Assembly: GCA_030587525.1 (NCBI GenBank)
Contig: JAUQYW010000062.1
Span: forward strand, 1 to 5,333
Direction: 5' to 3'
DNA length: 5,333 nucleotides
Source of the DNA: Candidatus Sigynarchaeota archaeon
Lineage (GTDB): Archaea > Asgardarchaeota > Lokiarchaeia > Sigynarchaeales > Sigynarchaeaceae
Program-made: the position numbers and the translations under genes
Notes under the pieces: generated by a model
The model's database searches: none
Told to the model about the DNA's origin: nothing
Seen by the model: only the letters and a program-made list of their open reading frames with translations
Part shown: positions 1 through 5,333 of the stretch, in pieces
Layout of the letters: every line of letters begins with the position of its first letter
How positions within the stretch are numbered: position 1 is the first letter of the stretch

Positions 1-45
1 TCGTAAATATAGGCCAACAGCTACCATATGATGTTTTATTTTCAT
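1..45 (-). CDS. Possible 5' end of a divergent gene, truncated by the window edge
   Basis: On the minus strand an ATG at 45-43 opens a frame with no stop for 15 codons until the window edge, beginning MKIKHHMVAVGLYLR. A second in-frame ATG lies at 27-25. If real, this would be a gene transcribed away from the unknown protein gene, with a shared promoter region of about 58 bases between the two starts. I see no Shine-Dalgarno sequence in front of either ATG. Fifteen open codons are expected by chance about half the time, so this is only a possibility. I do not recognise the peptide. Confidence 0.15.
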   Translation of the reverse strand, partial: MKIKHHMVAVGLYLR

Positions 46-74
46 TTTGATCACTGATATTATTTCATTTTTCC

Positions 75-80
75 TTTAAA
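75..80 (+). promoter_or_regulatory. Probable TATA box for the first gene (leaderless transcript)
   Basis: TTTAAA at 75-80 is centred about 26 bases before the ATG at 104. That is the usual archaeal distance from TATA box to transcription start, so the transcript would begin at or next to the start codon. The absence of any Shine-Dalgarno-like purine run before 104 agrees with a leaderless mRNA. The bases just upstream are T-rich and do not give a clear purine-rich BRE element, which lowers confidence. The T-rich stretch at 61-77 could also serve as a terminator for something upstream. Confidence 0.35.
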
Positions 81-103
81 CCATCCGTTCTGCGAAAATT
101 GGC

Positions 104-1567
104 ATGTCCGCAACCCAATCGATCAAGGATGCATTGATGCTACATTTCATGCTGGTGAAGCGCCAGCCCTTCATCATCGCCGGGTTCCTCGATTCGGCCG
201 AATTCGCGACGCTCAAGGACTTTATGCCACATTGCGTCGTCCACGGCACGCTTAACAAGGCCGGGATGGGCAAGAAAGATGGAAGCATGATGTTGGCCCA
301 GCTCGTAGAGTCCGAGTGTGAGGACATCGTCGAAGGCCAGAAGAATGCCATTATGATCCACAACGCCGACACGGAGGACCTCCAGCTGCTCACGGCCAAT
401 TTCAAATCGGCCTGGATGGCATCGACCGTCATTCAAGCGACCGAGATAGCAAAGAAGTACCAGGTGCCCGTGTTCGACACCAAGACGGAACGCTGGATCA
501 ACATCGACACGTCGACGCACGACACGCTTTGGGCGCGGTCGCTTCTGAGCTCGCACGAGGGCCTTGACTTGCGTATGGCCATCAAGGACTTTTACCACGA
601 CGCGTGTATGCTGGCGGCAGCTATGCTTGGTGGCGATCCGGTCAGTAAAATTGCCTATATCGTGAGAAAATATGAAAATGGTAACGCGAGGGACGCCCTG
701 ATCGAGACCGTTGCCACGTACTTCGGCATCAACGTCCGGGACTACTTGCACGGCACCGACGAGCCCGATAGTGGCGTAATCGAGGTACCCCCCGCCCCTG
801 CTACCGATATACAGATCAAGAAACAAGTTTCGCGCAATGCTAATGCCCCCGAGTCAAGAAGCGACCCGTTCACGGCTGAATATTTTTTCTTGAGCAAGAA
901 CGCGACGTTCAAGCGGGCGCTCGTGAAAGCAATTAACGAATATGCCATCACGGGCGTATCGTTCACGAGCCCGGCCAGCAAATATGCACATTTGCGTAGC
1001 GAGGGCGCGTGGAAAGGCATCATGCCGAATGCTGTGTTAAAAGGCATTTTGGAAACCATCGTGGCTGGCTGCAAAGACAAGGATGAGGCAATGGACGCGG
1101 CGAAAGCATTCCAGACGAGCGCCGTGGCGTTTAAGATGGGAGAAACGGCGAGCATCATCTCGATCATCACGGACGTGCTCGCGCATTCCTCCTTACCATC
1201 GTCCAGGGTGGTAAAAGCCCCGCTCATCAGCGGCCGGTCGTGGCCGGGCGTGGACCCCCCTCCGAATAAAGCCCCCGAGCTCATCACGTGGCTCAACCAG
1301 ACAATCTTCAAGCTCCAGGCATTCACAGAATCGGCAAAGCGAATCGCCAAGGCCCGCGGGCTGCCCGGTGCCGGATTCTCCCGGTTAATGCCGGTTCCTC
1401 TCCCCAAGCCGCTCGATCGATGCACGGGGAAGGAGCTCGTGCCATGGATCCACGATTCGATCGATAACTTGACCGCGTGGCTCGACCAACTGCAAGTCAA
1501 GGCGCCCGGGAAGGTGGTAATCCCCGGGCTTTTGCCAGAACGCAAGAAGGGGAGGGTCTCACCATGA
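104..1567 (+). CDS. Unknown 487-residue protein translationally coupled to Hel308
   Basis: I do not recognise this family and see no catalytic signature: no Walker motif, no paired-cysteine zinc site (its five cysteines are scattered), no signal peptide and no clear membrane segment. The ATG at 104 is the first possible start, because an in-frame TAA lies at 77-79. The N-terminal part (about residues 15-215) reads as a globular alpha/beta domain with hydrophobic strands such as FIIAGFL (23-29) and NAIMIHN (81-87). Residues 217-257 are a Pro/Ala-rich, polar, probably disordered linker. Residues 258-365 look mostly helical. Residues 376-440 are proline-rich around two copies of a Trp-containing helix motif (392-407 and 444-459). 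The tail is basic (PERKKGR, 478-484). The stop overlaps the Hel308 start as ATGA, so the two proteins are probably made together. A role as a helicase partner or DNA-repair accessory factor is inferred from context only. Certain as a gene, unknown in function. Confidence 0.85.
   Translation: MSATQSIKDALMLHFMLVKRQPFIIAGFLDSAEFATLKDFMPHCVVHGTLNKAGMGKKDGSMMLAQLVESECEDIVEGQKNAIMIHNADTEDLQLLTANFKSAWMASTVIQATEIAKKYQVPVFDTKTERWINIDTSTHDTLWARSLLSSHEGLDLRMAIKDFYHDACMLAAAMLGGDPVSKIAYIVRKYENGNARDALIETVATYFGINVRDYLHGTDEPDSGVIEVPPAPATDIQIKKQVSRNANAPESRSDPFTAEYFFLSKNATFKRALVKAINEYAITGVSFTSPASKYAHLRSEGAWKGIMPNAVLKGILETIVAGCKDKDEAMDAAKAFQTSAVAFKMGETASIISIITDVLAHSSLPSSRVVKAPLISGRSWPGVDPPPNKAPELITWLNQTIFKLQAFTESAKRIAKARGLPGAGFSRLMPVPLPKPLDRCTGKELVPWIHDSIDNLTAWLDQLQVKAPGKVVIPGLLPERKKGRVSP
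1277..1480 (+). repeat. Duplicated Trp-helix motif in the C-terminus of the unknown protein
   Basis: Residues 392-407 (ELITWLNQTIFKLQAF) and 444-459 (ELVPWIHDSIDNLTAW) align without gaps. Glu, Leu, Trp, Ile, Leu and Ala are identical at positions 1, 2, 5, 10, 13 and 15. Positions 3, 6, 9 and 16 are conservative pairs (Ile/Val, Leu/Ile, Thr/Ser, Phe/Trp). The offset is 52 residues, and each copy follows a proline-rich stretch (about 381-391 and 430-438). The spacing of hydrophobic residues fits an amphipathic helix. It could be a repeated docking or binding element. The nucleotide sequences have diverged, so this is a protein-level duplication and not a recent DNA repeat. Confidence 0.55.
1504..1529 (+). 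repeat. GC-rich inverted repeat just before the Hel308 Shine-Dalgarno
   Basis: GCCCGGG (1504-1510) and CCCGGGC (1523-1529) form a perfect 7-bp stem around a 12-base loop. A short T-run (1530-1533) follows directly. It lies inside the last codons of the unknown protein gene, about 20 bases before the GGAGG of the Hel308 gene. In the mRNA it could influence translation or processing at the gene junction. It could equally be a chance result of GC-rich codons. Archaeal termination depends mainly on T-tracts, so I do not call it a terminator. Confidence 0.3.
1551..1555 (+). promoter_or_regulatory. Shine-Dalgarno that fixes the Hel308 start
   Basis: GGAGG at 1551-1555, within the longer purine run AAGAAGGGGAGGG (1544-1556), sits eight bases before the ATG at 1564. 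This is ideal spacing for ribosome binding. It argues against the upstream in-frame ATG at 1477, which lies deep inside the preceding gene, would add 29 residues, and would give an unneeded 91-base overlap. Confidence 0.85.
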
Positions 1568-4116
1568 CTATGGCTGCAAACCAGCAAGGGGTGCAGAAAC
1601 ATCGCGCGGCAATCGACGTGGACGCGGAGAAAGACATCAACCTCGACCTCGACTACAACGTCAACGACACGCGGCTCACCGCGATCTTGCGGCAAAACGG
1701 GTTGAAACAACTGCGGCGGATCCAGGCTGTGGCCATCCAGCGGGGCTTGTTCTTCCGACAATCCATGCTCGTCATCTCGCCGTCCGGCAGCGGGAAAACC
1801 TTGATCGGGGAACTGGCGGCGGTCAACTCCATTATCGAATCGTTCGGCAAGGCGGCGTACCTAGTTCCATTGAAGGCCCTCGCGACTGAAAAGTACAAGT
1901 ATTTCGTGCGGTCGTATAGCCGCCTTGGCATCAAGATTGAGATTTCCATTGGCGATTACGACCTGCCCGCGAAGGACCTCGCCGAGGCCGACCTCGTGAT
2001 TATGACCTACGAGAAGCTCGACTCCATGCTGCGGTCGTCCCGCGGCACCATGGCGGGCACGTTCGGGGCGCTCGTGATCGATGAAATACACGTTATGGGA
2101 GAACAGGAACGTGGTCCTCGTCTCGAGTCTTTGGTTATCCGCGCGTCGAAAGCGCTGGGTGATGTTCAGATCATCGCCCTATCAGCAACCGTGGCGAACC
2201 CGGATCAGTTGAATGACTGGCTGTCGTGCCTCGGGCACGACGTACTGCTGCTTAAGTCGAAGGAGCGTCCCGTGCCACTCGAGCACGAGATCGTCGTTGC
2301 CCAGGAGAATGTGGCGGCCATCGCGGAGATCCTGGAGAATATCGCGGCGGAAGGCGGCCAATGCCTCATCTTCACGCGGTCGCGGAAGCGCGCCGAGCAG
2401 CTCGCCAAGCAGCTATCGGGCGCGTGTGCTGGCTGCGCCACGAAAGAATCGTATCAAGCTCGCGTCGAGCTGGCATTCAAGATGAAGCGCACGTCGCGGT
2501 ATTCGGACCTGCCGCCGCTGCTCGTGAAGGGCATTGCCTACCACCATGCCGGGCTGTCCAATCAAGAGCGCGACCTGGTTGAACATGCATTCATCAACCG
2601 GCACATTGTCGCGATCTGCTGCACGACGACGCTGTCGGCGGGGATCAACATGCCCGCGCGTGCCGTCATCCTGGAGGACTACAAGCAATTCTCGGTGCAC
2701 GAGAAAGAAGTGGCAGACAAGGGAAAGTTCATCATCAAAAAGGATTCTCCGGTCATGTTCAAGCCCATCCCGCGAAATACCTTTCACCAGATCGTGGGGC
2801 GGGCAGGCCGCGCCGGGTTCGACGAGAAAGGCACCGCCTACATTCTCGTTCATTCCCGGGATGAACGGACGTGGGTCGAGGAGTTCTACTTCACGCGGAA
2901 CGGCGACGTGCTGGAACCCTTGTTCGACCCGCTCACGTCGGCCCTCGCCAACCGGGAGGTAATGCTGGAACAATTGCTCGTCTTCGCGCACGAGATGCAG
3001 ATCGTCACGTACGATGATCTCAAGGCATTCTTCTCGAAATCGTTTTACCAGCACTTGCTTGGCAAGGGTCAACCACCTATTGATACTTTATTGAAGATCA
3101 GGCACGTGTCGGCAAAGGATTTGCTCGTGAATTTGCCTCCATTGACCACCTACACGGTCACCGTATACGAGGCGACGGCCGATCGCATCTCCGGCGCGCT
3201 CGTGAGCGCGGTGACATCGCGTCGATTCGAGTGCCAGCTCACGGCGCAAGGGGGCTATTCATGCACGTGCGGCGCGAAGCCCGGGGCGGGCCTCAAGGGT
3301 GCGTGTGAGCACTTGCGGCTGCTCATCAAGGAGATTCTGGTCACCAGCCCGTGGTTGGAGCGCACCATCGACAATATGCTCGTGATTGCCTTACGGGAAG
3401 AATGTCACGTCGATTACCTCGTCGACAACGGGTTCATCGAGACATGCGGCAGTAACGAGTACCGTTGCACGTCGTTCGGTTCCCTTGTCTCCCGCCTGTA
3501 CGTGTATCCCTCAGTCGCTATATTCGTGAAGCGTAAGATCATCAAGCGGGTATCAGACGATACCCGCCTTCCAGCATTCGAGCCGTGGTTCTTCACCCTG
3601 GTATATGATATTTACGAGGATCAAGACATTTCCCGCGGTCCCGGCGTGTTCTTCGCCGCGTGGCACTGGATCGAAGAAGAAATTATGGAAGTGGTGCTGG
3701 AACCTGCTCGCGTGACAGTGCCGGCGTTGAGGGAACTAAGACCTGGTGATGATACGGTCTATCCCGGCGATTTCAACAACTTCAAGACCGACTTGCAGCG
3801 GTGGGCGCGGGTAGCGAGGAAGATCGCCGGGCATATGGGTATCTCGGTCATCGAGGCGGCGTGCGTGAACCTTGAAAAACGCATCGAGCACGGGGTAAAA
3901 AGCGAGTTATTACCGCTCGTGGAGAATATCAAGGGTGTCGGGCGCATTCGCGGCCGGATGCTGTTCAAGGCTGGCTGCAAGACCATTGAGGACGTGCAGA
4001 AGGCGGATCCCGGGAAACTGGCATCGATGACGGGGCTGCCAGACCAGACTTGCGAACGGATCGTCACGTCGGCCAAGGAATACACGCCGATCGAGGATCA
4101 AGACGATCAAGAATGA
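1564..4116 (+). CDS. hel308: Hel308-type DNA helicase with inserted SWIM zinc finger
   Basis: This is an 850-residue, ATP-dependent, Ski2-like superfamily 2 helicase. Hel308 (Hjm) proteins unwind DNA 3'-5' and act at stalled replication forks. Visible motifs in order are: Q-motif glutamine Q54; Walker A SPSGSGKT (72-79); motif Ia PLKALA (102-107); TYEK (148-151); DEIH (173-176); SAT (207-209); motif IV LIFTRSR (268-274); YHHAGLS (326-332); motif V TTTLSAGIN (354-362); motif VI QIVGRAGRAG (409-418). A winged-helix region follows, split around residues 500-598 by an insertion holding a SWIM zinc finger. Its second half resumes at about 599-650 (NGFIE, then SLVSRLYVYP). A ratchet-like helical domain comes next (about 665-785, including YPGDFNNF and RIEHGVKSELLPL). 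The end has helix-hairpin-helix elements (788-804 and 819-834) and an acidic tail. The protein is longer than typical Hel308 (about 700-720 residues) because of the insertion and an N-terminal extension of about 35 residues. Start 1564 is chosen for its Shine-Dalgarno and its ATGA overlap with the upstream gene. Confidence 0.93.
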   Translation: MTMAANQQGVQKHRAAIDVDAEKDINLDLDYNVNDTRLTAILRQNGLKQLRRIQAVAIQRGLFFRQSMLVISPSGSGKTLIGELAAVNSIIESFGKAAYLVPLKALATEKYKYFVRSYSRLGIKIEISIGDYDLPAKDLAEADLVIMTYEKLDSMLRSSRGTMAGTFGALVIDEIHVMGEQERGPRLESLVIRASKALGDVQIIALSATVANPDQLNDWLSCLGHDVLLLKSKERPVPLEHEIVVAQENVAAIAEILENIAAEGGQCLIFTRSRKRAEQLAKQLSGACAGCATKESYQARVELAFKMKRTSRYSDLPPLLVKGIAYHHAGLSNQERDLVEHAFINRHIVAICCTTTLSAGINMPARAVILEDYKQFSVHEKEVADKGKFIIKKDSPVMFKPIPRNTFHQIVGRAGRAGFDEKGTAYILVHSRDERTWVEEFYFTRNGDVLEPLFDPLTSALANREVMLEQLLVFAHEMQIVTYDDLKAFFSKSFYQHLLGKGQPPIDTLLKIRHVSAKDLLVNLPPLTTYTVTVYEATADRISGALVSAVTSRRFECQLTAQGGYSCTCGAKPGAGLKGACEHLRLLIKEILVTSPWLERTIDNMLVIALREECHVDYLVDNGFIETCGSNEYRCTSFGSLVSRLYVYPSVAIFVKRKIIKRVSDDTRLPAFEPWFFTLVYDIYEDQDISRGPGVFFAAWHWIEEEIMEVVLEPARVTVPALRELRPGDDTVYPGDFNNFKTDLQRWARVARKIAGHMGISVIEAACVNLEKRIEHGVKSELLPLVENIKGVGRIRGRMLFKAGCKTIEDVQKADPGKLASMTGLPDQTCERIVTSAKEYTPIEDQDDQE
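3076..3357 (+). other. SWIM zinc-finger insertion within the Hel308 winged helix
   Basis: This stretch encodes about residues 505-598 of the helicase. The zinc ligands are C567, C569, C581 and H583 (bases 3262-3312), giving CxCx11CxH, the SWIM signature. As expected for SWIM, beta-strand-like sequence precedes it (TYTVTVY 529-535 and FECQL 555-559) and a helix follows (LRLLIKEIL, 584-592). SWIM domains are known to mediate DNA or protein contacts. On one side the winged-helix half FFSKSFYQ (489-496) matches Hel308, and on the other the match resumes at about LERTIDNML (598-606), so the finger interrupts an otherwise ordinary domain. The boundaries are approximate. Confidence 0.8.
3546..3567 (+). 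repeat. Perfect 9-bp inverted repeat inside the Hel308 gene
   Basis: GCGGGTATC (3546-3554) and GATACCCGC (3559-3567) are exact reverse complements separated by AGAC. The stem does not extend beyond 9 bp. It lies in codons for residues around KRVSDDTRL, between the winged-helix and ratchet-like regions. It could form an mRNA hairpin or be a protein-binding dyad. One such repeat in a window of this size is not very improbable by chance. Confidence 0.35.
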
Positions 4117-4118
4117 GC

Positions 4119-4133
4119 TTTCTTCCTTTTTTT
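4119..4133 (+). terminator. T-tract terminator after Hel308
   Basis: Three bases after the Hel308 stop codon, a pyrimidine-only run ends in seven uninterrupted T residues (4127-4133). Archaeal RNA polymerase terminates at such T-tracts without needing a hairpin, and no strong stem precedes it. It probably ends the two-gene transcript and separates it from the Hef gene. Confidence 0.55.
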
Positions 4134-4134
4134 G

Positions 4135-4142
4135 TTTATAAC
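4135..4142 (+). promoter_or_regulatory. Probable TATA box for hef
   Basis: TTTATAAC at 4135-4142 is a good archaeal TATA box match and directly follows the T-tract. Transcription would start at about 4163-4166, giving a leader of about 25 bases before the ATG at 4190. No purine-rich Shine-Dalgarno is evident in that leader. The upstream bases are T-rich, so a BRE is not obvious. Confidence 0.5.
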
Positions 4143-4189
4143 TAACCGACGAAAGCCTCGTTGTTGAACGCAAGTCGGCACGATACAGT

Positions 4190-5333
4190 ATGGCAGCCAC
4201 GAAAGATGTCTTGTCCAAAGCCCGTTCCTGGTACGAGGCCACACCCTTCCTTAAACTCGGTGGCATGGCACTGCGTGACTACCAGGTCGAGGCGGCGTGG
4301 AGCAGTTACATCAATCACGACACTCTGTTCGTGTTGCCAACCGGACTCGGTAAGACCATGGTGGCCGTCTTGCACGTTGCCATGGTCGCCAGTGATATGA
4401 AGGAAGATAATCGCTATGGTATCTTCGTGATGTTAGCACCGACACGAGCGTTGCTCGTCCAGCATCAAGAGGTCTTTGTCGACAAGCTCGTTATCCCTCC
4501 CGATGACATCATAATCGTGGACGGTGGCATAGAACCGCGGCTCAGACAAGAGTATTACGCCGGGATCGGCATTGATCGCCCCGTCGTGCTGCTCATGACC
4601 CCCCAGACGTTCAACAACGACCTGGAGAAGAACCGCTTTCCCCGGGATCGCCTTGCAAGTGTCATCTTCGACGAGGCCCACCATGCGACCTTCGATCACC
4701 CCTACGTCTTGATCCACAACGACTTGAAGAAGCATGGTTACCATCCCCGAGTACTCGGCATGACGGCATCCCCCGGAGAGACAGAAGAGGAGATCGCTGC
4801 CTTGTGCCAAGCCCTGGATATCGACCCCGCCCATGCCATATTCAAGTTCCGCGAGGATGCCGATGTTGAGCCGTACATACACCCCATAAAGCTCCGGCGG
4901 CTCGGCGTGGACTTGCCCGAGACCTGGTTCGATGCCTTGCAATGCTTGATGCAGTCGCTCGCCCAGTGCTGCACGTGGCTGGTCATGGCAGGAATTGCCG
5001 AGGTGGACGTGATCAACGGCAAGCAATTCAAGAAAGCGATTCCTAAGATGTTCTTTCTAGATCTGTTCCAAAAATTCAGCGGCGATGAACAAGGTGGCCC
5101 TCTCAAGTTCAAGATACTGTCGCATCTTGCGACGTGCATCAAGATCCAGCACGCCATCGAGATGCTGGAGACTTACGGTATCGATGCCATACTCGATTAT
5201 CACGATTCTCTTTTGCAAGATTTCAAGAAAAAGGGCACAAAGGCGACCGCCGAGGTGCTTATGGATCAAGGGTACAACTACGCGATCCAACTCGTGGGCG
5301 ACATCAAGACAAAAGGTACATCCGCGCAATGCG
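4190..5333 (+). CDS. hef: Hef (FANCM/Mph1-like) helicase, N-terminal 381 residues, cut by window end
   Basis: This frame stays open from the ATG at 4190 to the window edge. Hef is the archaeal relative of FANCM/Mph1 and XPF. It remodels branched DNA and stalled forks, and most members also carry a C-terminal XPF-type nuclease. Motifs visible are: LRDYQ with Q32; Walker A PTGLGKT (50-56); motif Ia APTRALLVQH (83-92); TPQT (137-140); the DEAH box in VIFDEAHHA (158-166); and TASPG (192-196). Residues about 235-380 match the helical thumb-like insertion of Hef, including VDLPETW (240-246), HAIEMLE (321-327) and KGTKAT (348-353). The second RecA domain, and the nuclease and helix-hairpin-helix domains if present, would lie beyond the window. 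The ATG at 4190 is preferred because it places the Q-motif at the usual short distance from the N-terminus and lies about 50 bases after a TATA box. The gene is separated from Hel308 by 73 bases with its own apparent promoter. Confidence 0.92.
   Translation, partial: MAATKDVLSKARSWYEATPFLKLGGMALRDYQVEAAWSSYINHDTLFVLPTGLGKTMVAVLHVAMVASDMKEDNRYGIFVMLAPTRALLVQHQEVFVDKLVIPPDDIIIVDGGIEPRLRQEYYAGIGIDRPVVLLMTPQTFNNDLEKNRFPRDRLASVIFDEAHHATFDHPYVLIHNDLKKHGYHPRVLGMTASPGETEEEIAALCQALDIDPAHAIFKFREDADVEPYIHPIKLRRLGVDLPETWFDALQCLMQSLAQCCTWLVMAGIAEVDVINGKQFKKAIPKMFFLDLFQKFSGDEQGGPLKFKILSHLATCIKIQHAIEMLETYGIDAILDYHDSLLQDFKKKGTKATAEVLMDQGYNYAIQLVGDIKTKGTSAQC

Noticed and set aside
192..203. 12-bp palindrome ATTCGGCCGAAT
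   Set aside because: About one such palindrome is expected by chance in a window of this size, and it lies within coding sequence.
1477..1563. Upstream in-frame extension of Hel308 by 29 residues
   Set aside because: It lies inside the preceding gene, and the ATG at 1564 has an ideal Shine-Dalgarno and an ATGA overlap.
742..1761. Long minus-strand open frame of 339 codons antisense to the first gene and the start of Hel308
   Set aside because: It spans the junction of two plus-strand genes, shows no recognisable motif, and long antisense frames are common opposite GC-biased coding sequence.
2425..2436. CxxC pair (C288, C291) in the second RecA domain as a zinc site
   Set aside because: No second ligand pair is seen nearby, so it is probably incidental.
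2413..3072. Minus-strand open frame of 219 codons opposite helicase motifs
   Set aside because: The plus strand here encodes conserved helicase motifs V and VI, so the antisense frame is a shadow.
3195..3210. Inverted repeat CGCGCTC-GT-GAGCGCG in the SWIM insertion
   Set aside because: The two-base centre cannot form a loop without losing a pair, and GC-rich codons make such short stems common.
4147..4163. Possible small hairpin CGACGA/TCGTTG in the hef leader region
   Set aside because: The stem is only six pairs with one G-U wobble and lies mostly upstream of the predicted transcription start.
4433..5026. Minus-strand open frame of 197 codons opposite Hef
   Set aside because: The plus strand carries the DEAH box and other Hef motifs throughout.
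1..5333. CRISPR array, tRNA, insertion sequence or attachment site
   Set aside because: I saw no regular direct repeats, no cloverleaf-like sequence, no transposase motifs and no terminal repeats.

Overview
The window is archaeal genome sequence carrying a compact DNA-repair and fork-processing neighbourhood. It holds two large superfamily 2 helicases of archaeal type, a Hel308 and the start of a Hef, plus one protein I do not recognise. All genes I can support well are on the plus strand. By eye the coding DNA is moderately GC-rich, with many C- or G-ending codons, and the short intergenic stretches are AT-rich. Archaeal signs are the Hel308 and Hef families themselves, TATA-like boxes at the expected distance from starts, a T-tract after a stop codon, and one apparently leaderless gene. 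Hef with a helicase domain is mainly known from Euryarchaeota, so a euryarchaeal or related lineage is the best guess. I cannot name a genus.

Layout: positions 1-103 are an AT-rich upstream region with a likely TATA box, and possibly the start of a divergent minus-strand gene cut by the window edge. Positions 104-1567 encode a 487-residue protein of unknown family. Its N-terminal half looks globular alpha/beta, it has a Pro/Ala-rich linker, and near the C-terminus it carries two copies of a Trp-containing helix motif. Positions 1564-4116 encode an 850-residue Hel308-type helicase. Its start overlaps the previous stop (ATGA) and is preceded by a good Shine-Dalgarno sequence, so the two genes form a translationally coupled pair. 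A SWIM zinc finger (CxCx11CxH) is inserted in its winged-helix region. Positions 4117-4189 hold a T-tract terminator followed closely by a TATA box. From 4190 to the window edge runs the first 381 codons of a Hef (FANCM/Mph1-like) helicase, covering the first RecA domain and most of the insertion (thumb-like) domain.

Working together: Hel308 and Hef are both known to act on stalled or branched replication forks, Hel308 by unwinding lagging strands with 3'-5' polarity and Hef by remodelling and usually cleaving forks. Their adjacency suggests a fork-rescue gene cluster. The unknown first gene, coupled to a Hel308 with an extra zinc finger, is the most interesting candidate for an undescribed partner. 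Its role is inference only; nothing in its sequence shows an activity.
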